A DNA stretch of 64,000 nt from Strongyloides papillosus (GCA_005656395.1 SRSI01000050.1:4030001-4094000), one strand, 5' to 3'. Positions 1 to 12,502 are shown, counted from the first letter of the stretch. Notes: a model not told the origin generated them from the sequence alone. Program-made: numbers and translations.

Positions 1-448
1 AGGGGAGATGGAAGAGAAAAAAGAAAAAGAAAGAAAGTGGAAACAAACCTCCTACCAAAGAAAAGTAGAGAAAAGGAAAGAATGTCTCAACCTTCCAGAA
101 GACAATGACTCAAGAATCGAGATGGAAGCTAAGATACAACAGGAGAAAAAGAAGAGGCTGGAGTATGAGGAGGGTCGTCGGGAAGAGAAAAATAGAAAGG
201 ACAACGAGAGGCAGAGAAAATTAATTCAAGAACACAAACGTTGTCTAGAAGAACTGCCTCCCGACGACCAAAGGCACATAGAAGCCAAAGAGTATTTCGA
301 GAAAAAAAGAAATTACAACAGGGCGTACCAGGAGAAACTGAAGCAACAAAAACTGCTAAAGAAAATGAAAATACAGATACAATCAAAAATAAAGACTATC
401 ATTTTAAAATGTGCTGTATTACTCTTCGATGTAGTGTTAAAAAAATAA
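1..448 (+). CDS. Partial highly charged, probably helical protein (left edge)
   Basis: An open frame enters from the left edge; the first ATG in view is at 8 and the stop ends at 448. The product is almost all Lys, Glu, Arg and Gln, with repeated EEKK/KRKE-type stretches and an LPEDD/LPPDD-like motif seen twice (about residues 27-31 and 82-86), as expected for a long charged helix or coiled coil. Base composition to about 365 is clearly richer in GC than the flank, which supports coding; the last ~25 codons are AT-rich and could lie beyond a splice junction. I do not recognise the family. The true start is probably outside the window, so the ATG at 8 is not proposed as the start. Confidence 0.45.
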   Translation, partial: GEMEEKKEKERKWKQTSYQRKVEKRKECLNLPEDNDSRIEMEAKIQQEKKKRLEYEEGRREEKNRKDNERQRKLIQEHKRCLEELPPDDQRHIEAKEYFEKKRNYNRAYQEKLKQQKLLKKMKIQIQSKIKTIILKCAVLLFDVVLKK

Positions 449-1496
449 AATATTCATTTTTTTTTATTAATAAATGTTATTTATCTTAAATATTCTAAGT
501 ATATTCAATTTTAAAAAAATAAATAAAATAATTATCATAAATGTCAAATCACTATAAAACAAAATGAGGTAACGTTTTTCATAAATTCATACATTTTTAT
601 TTATTATTGTTTGTGGATTTTTCAGGAAATGTATTGTATATTTTAAAAAACAGATATATAAGTTGTTTTGACTGTATATAATGTTGAAACGACACGCATA
701 CTTGTTATAATAAATTGCCATGACTTTTTATTGACATGTACATACATTTCTTATAAGTTATCATACATTTTTTAAAAGTGAATGATTATATTAATATAAA
801 TGTATGATCAACCTTAAAAAGTGGACTTCATTTTTTTACCAAATTAACTATACTAAATAGCGATTTTATACATGTTAAAACGACCGACACAAAGAAATAA
901 TGCCAAAAATTCAACATTTCAACAGAAATCGTTGATCTTTTTATATTTTTCATAAAACATACGAAAGATCGTAATTTATAAACTTTGAAATAGTAAATTT
1001 TATATGTAATAATTACGTTTTTACAACTAATACTGTCTTTAAGTAATGTTTAATTATTTTTTATTATTATCGCATTTTTTAATTAATTTAGTCTATTTTT
1101 AACAAAAATATTTATAAATTAACCAAATTCAAGAACATGAGTAATTTTTAAAAATTTAAAGTAATTTTAAAAAGTAGTTTTTTAAAACAATAAGTATTTA
1201 TTTTGTTACTTTAATAATTATATGTATTTTTAAATAGCTATTACTAATAATTTTATTAAATTATAGTATACAAATTACAAGAAAATTGTTTAAAAAGATT
1301 CTACAAGTCTAAAACAATAATATTCATAATTTATTACTTTTGATATATAATTATCGTATATAACAATCATAATTAATTAGTTTTATCTTTCTAAAGATTT
1401 TTACAGTAGTTAAGGTTTACATTTATAATATTTTTCTTCCACTTTGAATCTTTCTTAACTCGTTCTCGAAAATCATAGGGTTTCACTTTATCACTA
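449..1496. other. AT-rich intergenic stretch
   Basis: About 1 kb of very AT-rich sequence with homopolymer runs and no open frame of note. I see no RNA gene or repeat here apart from the inverted-repeat element that begins at 1497. Confidence 0.6.
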
Positions 1497-2452
1497 CACA
1501 CAGAAAAAAAAGGACAAATTTTGACAAATCTATCTATAATGTAAAAAAATGTCCCACCATTTTAAAAAATTAAATATTTTTCAAATTTTAAAAGTATCAT
1601 GCGATAGCAAAAAATTTTTAAACGACGCAAAATACTGGATTGTCGCATACATTTTGTCGTTTTTTTTAAAAAAATATATATGTTTGACTTTTTAAATTAA
1701 TGTGACTTTTTTAAATTTTGATATTTTTATGACGTTATGCTCATTTTAGATCTCAACTTGTTTTTTATCTTTATTTTATAAAATAAGTTATTAAAAGTCA
1801 ATTTTGTTTAAAGTTATTAATGTTTTAATAAAAATCACTATTTTAAACAATCTATTAACAACAATAAGTTTAAAAATTTACAACAATAATAGAGAAAAGC
1901 AGTAATTATTTACTCACACAAAGTATTATCATTTAAAAATATTATTTTAGTATTCGTTCTTATTTTAAATTAAAATATATAAAAATTATTTTTTTTACTA
2001 TAAATAAAAATCTATATTATTTTATAACTTTTCATAAGTTTGATTTTTAAAGATGATCTTTAAAAAACATTATGAAAAAAAATTTAACTGTCAAATGTGA
2101 AAATCTCAAACGCAAATATAATTTATAATAATTCAAATTATTGAACATACAAAAAAATGTACTATGATAAGTAAAAAAAAGGTTTTTGAGAAAGTATTTG
2201 TAATTTTACATAAAATTAAACTCCACTCTTGTATATTAAAATGTATTGTAGAAAACAACTTAAGTTTTAAAATAAAAATAGTGTACTAAAAAGTAGAAAC
2301 TTATTTTAATAATTTTCTAATTATTGTTTTAACTTTTATGTACGAAATAAATACGATAAAATTAGTTCCAAATCAAGAAAATTCAAATTTTCTTAGATGG
2401 GACAAAGTCGTTACATTTTACAAACACCTATGTCCTTTTTATTTTTTGTGTG
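1497..2452. mobile_element. TIR element copy 1 (MITE-like, ~0.96 kb)
   Basis: Left end starts CACACAGAAAAAAAAGGACA and the right end reads TGTCC...TTTTTTGTGTG, so the ends are inverted repeats. A second inverted pair lies inside them (TGTCCCACC near 1550, GATGGGACA near 2398). TA flanks both ends (1495-1496 and 2453-2454), as for a Tc1/mariner-type TA target duplication. There is no transposase-like frame, so it is probably non-autonomous. It lies just 3' of secreted gene A1 and is about 85-90% similar by eye to copies 2 and 3. Confidence 0.65.
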
Positions 2453-2794
2453 TAAACTATTTAATATTTATTTTAAATAGTATAGAATGAAATGTTATGT
2501 TTATCTCGATAATAAATATTTTGTTGATAAAGAAAACAAGATAGAATTACTATAATTTATTAAATAAATGATAAAATACTAATCTTTTACAAAAGTATAA
2601 GACAATCATTTATCTTATTGTTTAAAGTATTTTATTTTTCTTTGATTCAAAAGTAAAAAATATGACAAATGATTTTATTTCTTATAGTGTGTGATGTAAA
2701 ATAATAATATTATCATTAATCCAATATAAAATTTCTACATTTTAAATATTTTAATGATTTATTATTTTGACGTTTATCTTAATGTTTTATTTTA

Positions 2795-3200
2795 TTAGTC
2801 AAGATCAAATGCATTTTGTCTTTCTAATTTCCAATTCTAAAAAAAGATTAAGTTTTCTTTTATTTTAACCTACAGGATTTCTATTTAGGTTCTCGTCAAA
2901 TCTATCATTATTATCATCATTGTAATTATTTCTTTTAGAATAATATTCATTTAATCCTTCTCTAGCTCGCTTAATTAACTCATCTGTGTATTTTTTGCCG
3001 TTTTGTACGTCATTCATCAATCCTTTAATTAAACTTTCTCTAAATGAATTTGTGGCACCTAGCCATGATTCTTCAGAAGAAGTTGGGTTCTCCGAATGAT
3101 CAGATTCTATTGATTCCTCTGCAGAAGATAAAGAAGAATCTTGTAAACTGTATTGAACAGCCAAAAGTACAAGGATAGTAAAATATTTTATAAAATACAT
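2795..3200 (-). CDS. Small secreted protein, class A (A1)
   Basis: Two exons: 2874-3200 and 2795-2836, joined in phase 0 across a 37-nt GT-AG intron; 122 residues. A hydrophobic leader (MYFIKYFTILVLLAVQYSLQD) is followed by an acidic Ser/Glu stretch, a segment that can form an amphipathic helix (DELIKRAREGLNEYY), an Asn/Asp-rich tail, and a 13-codon last exon ending FDLD. That short exon is supported by A4, whose last exon keeps LE-x-Q-x3-DL-(D/E). I start at the ATG at 3200 rather than the one at 3218, because a TATA box at 3239 lies 39 nt upstream and this ATG is the one conserved in all nine paralogues. There are no cysteines and no R-x-K-R site. Family unknown; secretion is inferred from the leader. 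Confidence 0.7.
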
Positions 3201-4353
3201 TTCGATGATATCTTTCATTCCAAATCATTCCCTTTTATACTTGTTTTAAAGTATCTTTTTAAATAAAAAATACTAAATATTTGCAATTTAAATATAATAA
3301 TCTAGGAATAAAAAGAAAATGTGATAAGTTTTTATGAACAATTACATTATTAAAATCTTTTTTACATTGTTTATATTGTAAAATATATTTTCAAAATACA
3401 TAAAAGTCAATTTTTTATAATTTGAATTTTGGTATAAATCTTGATAAAGTAATATGTATTAATGAAATAAATATTTAATATAAATAATAATGTTATGATT
3501 TACAAGCTTTCCAAATTTTTTAAACAAATAGAATAGTAATTTTTTAAAAATATTTTAAATATTAATTCAAAATCATCTACCACTAAGAATTTTAGGGTGT
3601 TGATAAATATTATTTTTTTTGGTTGGTAACTTTTATTATTATATTTCTGTATATAGAAAATAAAACATTAATTTTATTATTTTCTTAGTTTTTAGAAAAT
3701 TCCTTTACTAGTGTTATTATTTAGTTGAAATATAAAATTTGTCTTAAGTTTTCAATCACCACACTTTATTATGAAATAATTTATGTACAGTTGCACATGT
3801 TAATGAAATTTGAAACAAACATTTTATAGTAGAAAGAGTTTTAATTTCTTGAAATGTTTTTTTTTTAACTATAGAATTTGTGGTAAATTTAATCTGTTAT
3901 TGTATAGTTTTTTTATTAAAATAAAGGAATTCATTTATTTTTTTTGTAGTTAATTGATTGATCAATGGTAAGTAATAAGATGTATGTAGTAGTTATTTAT
4001 AAGTTTATAAAAAATTAATTACTTCAACTTTTAAAACTGTATGACTGTGATGAAATCTTTAGAATGATATGCATAAATATAGTGTTGAATATTAACATTT
4101 GTAATATAAACAGCAAAAATATAAAATCTAATGACTATAATTTATTGGAAAATGATAAAATACTAATATTTTACATAAACACAATAAAATCATATATTTT
4201 ATATTTAATATTTTTATATTTTTAGTTGATTTAAAAATCAATTTCTTGACAAAAGATGATATTATGCATAAAATTTGATGTAAAACAATAATATTTATCA
4301 CAAAACCAATCCAGATTAAGAATTTAAGAACTCTTAGTGAATTACAGTCTTTT

Positions 4354-4716
4354 TTAAGCTAATTTTCTAACTGCTGATTTAGTTTCTTTTGCTACCTTCT
4401 TTACTGCACTTTTGGCTTTATCGTATAGATTCTCTGCTCCATCTCTAGCTTTTTTAACTAGTTTCTCTGCTTTATCTTTTATTTTCTCCTAAAGAACAAT
4501 TAATAATACTTTATTAGGACTTACAGCAAATTTTGATGATCTCTTCTTTCTATAAACAACATCTGATGGTGCTCCTTGTGTAGTACTAAAACCACTATCT
4601 CCGTAATCATAACTATACATGTAAGCAGGCGTTGTTGCATATGTAGTAGTATCATCTTGAAGACTGTATTGAACAGCCAAAAGTACAAGGATTGTAAAAT
4701 ATTTTATGAAATGCAT
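4354..4716 (-). CDS. Secreted cationic-helix precursor, class B (B1)
   Basis: Exons 4525-4716 and 4354-4488 join in phase 0 over a 36-nt intron; 108 residues. Order: signal peptide; Thr/Tyr-rich prosegment (TTTYATTPAYMYSYDYG); convertase-type site RKKR about four codons before the intron; then a 44-residue last exon made of Lys, Ala, Val, Leu and Asp/Glu in pseudo-repeats of about 11 residues, net charge roughly +8 to +9, no cysteine. This is the layout of a processed amphipathic-helical peptide (antimicrobial or membrane-active peptides share it), but no homologue is recognised. The TATA box is at 4755, 39 nt upstream of the chosen ATG; another in-frame ATG lies at 4734. If the intron is retained the frame ends after 11 more codons with a hydrophobic tail. 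Confidence 0.7.
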
Positions 4717-5861
4717 TTTGATGGTGCTCTTCATTCTGAGTAATTCTTTTTTATACTTAATTTATAATATTTTCTTAAACGCAAAAAATATTAAATATTT
4801 CAATCTAAATATAATAATCTAGCAATAAAAAGAAAATGTGATAATTTTTTTTGAATAGTTACATTATTAAAATTCTTTTTTACTTTGTTTATCTTCAAAA
4901 ATATATTTCCAATATAAATAAAAGTCAAACTTTCATAAGTTGAACTTTGGTATAAATCTTGATAAAGTAATATGTATTAATGAAATAAATATTTAATATA
5001 AATAATAATGTTATGATTTACAAGCTTTCCAAATTTTTTAAACAAATAGAATAGTAATTTTTTAAAAATATTTTAAATATTAATTCAAAATCATCTACCA
5101 CTAAGAATTTTGGATATTGACAAATATAGATTTATTTGGTCGGTAACTTTTATTATTGTATATTTGAATATAGAGAATAAAACATTAATTATATTATTTT
5201 CTTAGTTTTTAAAAAATTCCTTTATTGGCGTTGTTATTTAGCTTAAATATAAAATTTATCATTAGCTTTTTATTGACATAATTTATTCTGAAATAATTTT
5301 TTTACAGTTCCAACACATTATTTAAATTTAAAACTAACTGTTTACAGTAAAAAGAATTTTAGTTTCTGAAAGTACTTTTTTAACTATGAGTTTGCAGTAA
5401 ATTTAATCTGTTATTGTGTAATTTTATTATTAAAATAATGAAATCCACATATTTCTTGAAAACATATTAAATTCATCAATAATTAGTAAAAAAATGTAAG
5501 TAACAGTTATTTATAAGTTTAAAAAAAATTAATTACTTTAACTTTTAAAACTGTATAGATTTGATGAAATTTTTAGAATGATTTGCGAAAATATAGTGTT
5601 GAATACTTAATTTTGTTAACTTAGAAGCAAAAATATAAAATATAATGACTATAATTTATTGAAAAAATGATAAAATACTAATATTTTACATAAACACAAT
5701 AAAATCATATATCTTATATTTATTATTTTTAATTAATTTGAAAACCAATTTCTTGACAAAAGATTATATTATGCATGAAGTTTGATGTAAAACAATATTA
5801 TTCATCATAAAATCAATCCAGAATAAGAATTTTAGAACCTTTGGTATATTGTAATCTTTTT

Positions 5862-6227
5862 TTAAAGAAGTTTTTTAAATTTTGATTCAGCCTTATCAAC
5901 TAGATTCTCTGCTACATCTTTAGTTTTTTTTGCTAGTTTCTTTGCTTCATCTTTTGCCTTACCAACTAGATTTTTTGCTTTACTTTTTACATCCTTCTAA
6001 AGAACAATTTATAACACCTTATTAGAACTTACGAGTTTATCTTTAAGTGATCTCTTCTCTCTATTAACATAATCTAATGGTGATTCTTGTGTAGTACCGA
6101 AACTACTATCTCCGTAATCATAACTATACATGTAAGCAGGTGTTGTTGCATATGTAGTAGAATCATCTTGGAAACTGTATTGGACAGCCAAAAGTACAAG
6201 AATTGTAAAGTATTTTATGAAATGCAT
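5862..6227 (-). CDS. Secreted cationic-helix precursor, class B (B2)
   Basis: Exons 6033-6227 and 5862-5996, phase 0, 36-nt intron, 109 residues. It has the same plan as B1: leader, Thr/Tyr prosegment, REKR convertase-type site, then a Lys/Ala-rich 44-residue exon with LV(G/D)KA and KKLAKK segments, net charge about +8. A TAA lies four codons upstream of this ATG in the same frame, so the start is unambiguous here and calibrates the start choice for the paralogues; TATA is at 6266, 39 nt upstream. It is nearly identical to B5, 6641 bp away, and differs in one leader-proximal residue (DDS versus DDT). Confidence 0.72.
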
Positions 6228-6665
6228 TTCGATGACATTTTACATTCTAAATTATTCCTTTTTATACTTATTTTAGAATATTTTTCTTTAATGAAAAAAA
6301 GACTAAATATTTGCAATCCAAATATAGTAATTTAGCAATAAAATGAAATTGTGGTAATTTTTTTACGAATAATTACATTATTAAAATTCTTTTTTTACTT
6401 TGTTTATCATGAAAAATATAATTTCAATATATTTAAAAGTCAATTTTTTATAAGTTGAGTTTTAATATAAATTTTCATAAAGTAATTTGTATTAATAAGA
6501 TAAACATTTATTATATATTTCAATATTTGTAAATTCTTTTAAACAAGTAAAATAATAATCTTTTAGAAATATTTTAAATATTGGTTTCAAAATCATCTAG
6601 TTCTAAAAATTTTAGAATGTTTATAAATATCGTTTTATTTTATCGGTAACCTTTACTATTGTATA

Positions 6666-7610
6666 CACATAAAAAAGGACAAATTTTGACAAATCTATCT
6701 ATAATGCAAAAAAATGTCCCATCATTTAAAAAAATTGAATATTATTCAAATTTAAAAAGTATCAAGCAAAAGGAAAAATTTTTAAACAACGCAAAATATT
6801 AGGTTGTCGCTTACTTTTCGCCGTTTTTCACAAAAATATATATGTTTAACTTTTTAAATTAATGTAACTTTTTTTAATTTTGATATTTTTTATGACATTA
6901 TGCTCATTTAGATCTTAACTTGTTTTTTATTTTATAATATATGCTATTAAAAGTCAATTTCGTGTAAAATTATTGGTGTTTTAATAAAAATCACTATTCT
7001 AAACAATATACTAACAGCAAAAAGTTTAAAAATTTCACAAAAATAATAATAAAAGCAATAATTATTTACTCTCACAAGGTATTACTAATTAGAAATATTA
7101 TTTTAGTATTTGTTCTTATTTTAAATTAAAATATGTAAAAGTTATTTTTTTTACTATAGATAAAAATCCATATTATTTCATAACTTTCCATAAATTTGAT
7201 TATTTAAGATTATCTTTAAAAGACATTATGAAAAAAATTTAGATTAGCAAATGTGAAATTTTCATAAAAATTTAATTTATAATGATTCAAACTATTGAAA
7301 AATATTTTAAAAAAATGTACTGTAGTATGCTAAAAATGTTTTTTATGAAAGTGTTTGTAATTTTACTTAAAATTAAATTCTATTCTTGTAATTTAAAATG
7401 TATTGTAGAAAACAACTTAAGATTTTTAGTAAAAATAGTGTACTTAAAAATAGAAACTTATTTTAATGATTCTCTAATTATCGTCTTAATTTTTATATAC
7501 AAATTAATTGCGATAAAATAAGTCCCAAATCAAGAAAATTCAAATTTTTTTTAGATGGGACAAATTCGTTACATTTTACGAACATCTGTGTCCTTTTTAT
7601 TTTTTGTGTG
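6666..7610. mobile_element. TIR element copy 2
   Basis: Ends CACATAAAAAAGGACA and TGTCCTTTTTATTTTTTGTG, flanked by TA on both sides (6664-6665, 7611-7612); 945 bp. It is almost identical to copy 3, consistent with co-duplication in the 6641-bp-spaced block rather than independent insertion. An internal 79-codon Ile/Lys-rich frame (7282-7521) shows no transposase features and is judged chance. Confidence 0.65.
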
Positions 7611-7951
7611 TAAACTATTTAATATTTATTTTAAATAATATAGAATGAAATGTCATGTTTATCTCGATAATAAATATTTGTTGATAAAGAAAACAAGATA
7701 GAATGACTATAATTTATTAAATAAATGATAAAATACTAATCTTTTACAAAAGTATAAGACAATCATTTATCTTATTGTTTAAAGTATTTTATTTTTCTTT
7801 GATTCAAAAGTAAAAAATATGAAAAATAATTTTATTTCTTATAGTGTATGATGTAAAATAATAATATTATCATTAATCCAATATAAAATTTCTACATTTT
7901 AAATATTTTAATGATTTATTATTTTGACGTTTATCTTAATGTTTTATTTTA

Positions 7952-8357
7952 TTAGTCAAGATCAAATGCATTTTGTCTTTCTAATTTCCAATTCTAAAAA
8001 AAGATTAAGTTTTTTTTTATTTTAACCTACAGGATTTCTATTTAGGTTCTCGTCAAATCTATCATTATTATCATCATTGTAATTATTTCTTTTAGAATAA
8101 TATTCATTTAATCCTTCTCTAGCTCGCTTAATTAACTCATCTGTGTATTTTTTGCCGTTTTGTACGTCATTCATCAATCCTTTAATTAAACTTTCTCTAA
8201 ATGAATTTGTGGCACCTGGCCATGATTCTTCAGAAGAAGTTGGGTTCTCCAAATGATCAGATTCTATTGATTCCTCTGCAGAAGATAAAGAAGAATCTTG
8301 TAAACTGTATTGAACAGCTAAAAGTACAAGGATTGTAAAATATTTTATGAAATGCAT
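7952..8357 (-). CDS. Small secreted protein, class A (A2), chimeric 5' end
   Basis: Exons 8031-8357 and 7952-7993, phase 0, 122 residues. The body and last exon match A1 almost base for base (offset 5157). The upstream region and first leader codons instead match class-B gene B1 (offset 3641, about 4660-4980 versus 8300-8620). The switch falls inside the leader-coding tract. TATA is at 8396, 39 nt upstream of the conserved ATG. The protein is acidic, lacks cysteine and lacks the class-B convertase site. The chimera suggests recombination or gene conversion between classes, giving a class-A body class-B promoter DNA. Confidence 0.7.
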
Positions 8358-9505
8358 TTTGATGGTGCTCTTCATTCTGAGTAATTCTTTTTTATACTTA
8401 ATTTATAATATTTTCTTAAACGCAAAAAATATTAAATATTTCAATCTAAATATAATAATCTAGCAATAAAAAGAAAATGTGATAATTTTTTTTGAATAGT
8501 TACATTATTAAAATTCTTTTTTACTTTGTTTATCTTCAAAAATATATTTCCAATATAAATAAAAGTCAAACTTTCATAAGTTGAACTTTGGTATAAATCT
8601 TGATAAAGTAATATGTATTAATGAAATAAATATTTAATATGAATAACAATGTTATGATTTACAAGCTTTCCAAATATTTTTAAACAAGTAAAATAATAAA
8701 TTTTAGAAATATTTTAAATATTAATTTAAAATCATCTACTACAAAGAATTTTAGGATATTGGTAAATATTGTTTTATCTGACCGGTAACTTTTATTATTG
8801 TATATTTGTACATAGACAGTAAAACATAAATTATATTATTTTCTTAGTTTTTAAAAAATTCCTTTACTAGAAGTATTATTTAACTAAAATATAAAATTTA
8901 ATTTATGTTTTTTATCAGGCTAATTTTTTGTGGATCAATTTTTGTATAGTTACTTATTTTATTTAAATAAACTTATTATGGTAACAAGTGTTTTAACTTC
9001 TTGAAATGTTTTTTTAACTACAGAGTTTGCAAAAGATTCTATCTGTTTTTGTATAATTTTTTTATTAGAATAAAGGGATTCATTTATTACTTGGAATTTA
9101 ATTGATTTATCAATAACTAGTAATAAAGTGTAGTAGTAGTTATTTAGAAGCATAATTAAGAAGTATGTAAAAAATAAACTATTTCAACTTTTAAAATTGT
9201 ATAAATTTGATGAATTTTAATGAATGGTATGCACAAATATGATGTTAAATATTAAGTTTTGTTATATAAGCAACAAAAATATAAAATCTAATGACTATAA
9301 TTTATTAAAAAAATGATAAATACTAATATTTTACATAAACATAATAAAATCATATATCTTATATCTAATATTTCTAATTGATTTAAAAATCAATTTCTTG
9401 AAAAAAGATTATATTTTGCATGAAACTTGATGTAAAACAATAATATTCAACATAAAATCAATCCAAAGTAAGAATTTCAGAATCTTTAGTATATTATAGT
9501 CTTTT

Positions 9506-9832
9506 TTAAAAAACTTTTTTCATTTTTAATTTAGCTTTATCAACTAGATCTTCTGCTTTATCTTTTGCTTTATCAACTAATTTCTTTGCTGTCTTTTTTA
9601 TAGTTTTCTAAAGAACAATTAATAATACTTTATTAGAACTTACAAGTGAAAATGATCTCTTCTTTCTAGTAACGGAATCTGATAGTGGTCCTTGTGTAGT
9701 GCCAAAATCACTACCTCTGGTAGCACAATTAGATGTACATTCTGGCGTTGTTGCATATGCAGTAGTATCATCTTGGGAACTGTATTGAACAACCAAAAGT
9801 ACAAGAATAGTAAAATATTTTAAAAAATGCAT
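9506..9832 (-). CDS. Secreted cationic-helix precursor, class B (B3)
   Basis: Exons 9644-9832 and 9506-9607, phase 0, 96 residues, the shortest of the B set. The prosegment carries two cysteines (TPECTSNCATRG) absent from B1, B2 and B5, then RKKR. The last exon is 33 residues with two KLVDKAKD/DLVDKAK repeats, that is one ~11-residue repeat fewer than the other B genes, net charge about +8, no cysteine. TATA at 9871 is 39 nt upstream of the ATG. Loss or gain of a whole 11-residue unit is the clearest sign of repeat-unit evolution in the mature part. Confidence 0.68.
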
Positions 9833-10994
9833 TTTGATGATATCTTTCATTCCAAATCAATCCTTTTTATATTTATTTTATAATATTTTCTTAAATGAAA
9901 AAAACAATAAAAATTTGCAATCCAAATATAATAATCCAGCAATAAAAAGAAAATGTGATAATTTTTTTTTGAATAGTTACATTATTAAAATCCTTTTTTG
10001 CTTTGTTAATCTTGCAAAATATATTTTCAATATATATAAAAATTAATTTTTTATAAGTTGAATGTTAATATAAATCTCCATAAAGTTATATGTATTAATA
10101 AGATAAATATTTATTATAAATTACAATATTTTGACTTACAAACTTTGCAAATATTTTTAAACAAGTAAAATAATGATTTTTTTAGAAATAATTTAAATAT
10201 TAGTTCAAAATCATCTACTTCTAAAAATTTTTGGATGTTAATAAATATTGTTTTACTTAGTCGTTAACTTTTATTATTATGCATCTGTATTTAGAAGATA
10301 AAACATAAATTATATCAATTTCTTAGTTTTCTAAAAAATTTTTACTGGAGCTATTACTTAATTAGAATATAAAATTTATCTTATTTTTTTTATCAGCATA
10401 TTTTATTGTGAAATGATTTCTATACAGTTACTCATATTATTGGAATTTGAAACAAACTTTTTATGAATAAAGAGAGTTTTAATTTCTTGAAATAATTTTT
10501 AACTATAAAGTTTGAATATATTTAATTTGTTATTGTATAATTTTTTATTGAAGTGAAGGAATTTTTTCGTTTCTTTGAATTTAACAGATTAATCAATATT
10601 TAGTGATGAAATGTAAGTAATAGTTTTTTATTAAGCTTATTTTAGAAGAATATAAAAAATTAATTACTTCATCGTTTAGAATTGTATAAATTTGATAAAA
10701 TTTAATAATGATATGCATAAATATGGTTTTGAATAATTAATTTTATTATATAAGCAGCAAAAAAATAAAATAAAATGACTATAATTTATTAAAAAACGAT
10801 AAAATACAATTGTTTTACATAAACATAATAAAATCATATAACTTATATTTGATACTTTTATATTTTGATTGATTTTAAAACCAATTTCTTGACAAAAGAT
10901 TATATTATGCATGAAATTTGATGTAAAACAATAATATTCATAATAAACCAATCCAGAGTAAGAATTTTAGAACCCTTATTAAATTATAGTTTTT

Positions 10995-11348
10995 TTAGAA
11001 TAATTTTCTCATTGCTAAATTAGCTTTATCAACCATCTTCTCTGCTGCATTTTTAGTTTTATCAAATGCTTTAACTGCTCCATCTGTAGCTTTTTTAGCT
11101 AGTTTCTCTGCTTTAGCTTTCATTTTCTCCTAAAGAACAATAAACAACAGCTTATTAGAACTTACAAATTTTTCTTTAATTGATGATCTCTTCTTTCTAG
11201 TAACAGAATCTGATAGTGCTCCTTGTGTAGTACCGAAACCACAATTATATGTACAATCAGGTGTTGTTGCATATGTAGTAGTATCATCTTGGAAACTGTA
11301 TTGAACAGCCAAAAGTACAAGAACAGTAAGATATTTTATGAAATGCAT
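10995..11348 (-). CDS. Secreted cationic-helix precursor, class B (B4)
   Basis: Exons 11166-11348 and 10995-11129, phase 0, 105 residues. The leader is followed by a prosegment with two cysteines (TPDCTYNCGFG), RKKR, and a 44-residue Lys/Ala-rich last exon, net charge about +7, with KLAKKATDGA and MVDKA segments. TATA is at 11387, 39 nt upstream of the ATG. Its prosegment groups it with B3 while the length of the last exon matches B1, B2 and B5. Function is not known; predicted secreted and proteolytically processed. Confidence 0.68.
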
Positions 11349-12502
11349 TTTGATAATATTTTTCATTAAAAATCGTTCCTTTTTATACTTATTTTATAAT
11401 ATTTTTCTTAAATAAAAAAATACTAAATATTTTCAATCTAAACATAGTAATCCAACAATAAAAAGAAAATGTGGTAATTTTTTTTGAATAGTTACATTAT
11501 TGATATCCCTTTTTACTTTGTTTATCCTGAAAAATGTAATTTCAGTTTATATAAAAGTCAATTTTTTATAAGTTGAATTTTAATATTCATCTTCATAAAT
11601 TAACATATATTAATAAGCTAAATATTTAATATGAATAACAATATTATAATTCCAACCTTTGTAAATATTTTTAAACTTGTAAAATAATAATTTTTTAGAA
11701 ATATTTTAAATATTAGTTCAAAATTATCTACCACTAAGAATTTTGGATGTTGGTAAATATAGATTTATTTGGTCGGCAACTTTTATTATTATATATCTGT
11801 ATATAGAAGACTAAATAATAATTATATTTTTTTCTTAGTTTTTTTTTAATTTCTTTACTGGAGTTATTATTTAACTAAAACATAAAATTTATCTTTAACT
11901 TTTTATTGGCATAATTTATTCTGAAATAATTTTTTTACAGTTCACACACATTATTTAAATTTAAAACAAACTGTTTACAGTAAAAAGAATTTTAGTTTCT
12001 TAAAGTACTTTTTTAACTACGAGTTTGCAGTAAATTTAATCTGTTATTGTATGAATTTATTATTAAAATAATGAAATCCACATATTTCTTAAAAACATAA
12101 TTAATTCATCAATAATTAGTGACAAAATGTAAGTAATAGTTATTTATAAGTTTAAAAAAGATTAATTATTTTAACTTTTAAAACTGTATAGATTTGATGA
12201 AATTTTTAGAATGATTTGCATAAACATTGTGTTGAATACTTAATTTTATTAACTTAGAAGCAAAAATATAAAATATAATGACTATAATTTATTGAAAAAA
12301 TGATAAAATACTAATATTTTACATAAACACAATAAAATCATATATCTTATATTTAATATTTTTATATTTTTAATTGATTTAGAAACCAATTTCTTGACAA
12401 AAGATTATATTATGCATGAAGTTTGATGTAAAACAATAATATTCATCATAAAATTAATCCAGAGTAAGAATTTTAGAACCCTTGGTATATTATAGTCTTT
12501 TT

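Noticed and set aside
6087..6335. Plus-strand frame opposite B2 (and twin opposite B5)
   Set aside because: It is the antisense of the conserved leader exon and promoter; no start context or family.
7282..7521. 79-codon frame inside TIR element copy 2 (and its twin at 13923-14162)
   Set aside because: Ile/Lys/Phe-rich as expected of AT-rich DNA, no transposase motif, and broken in copies 1 and 4.
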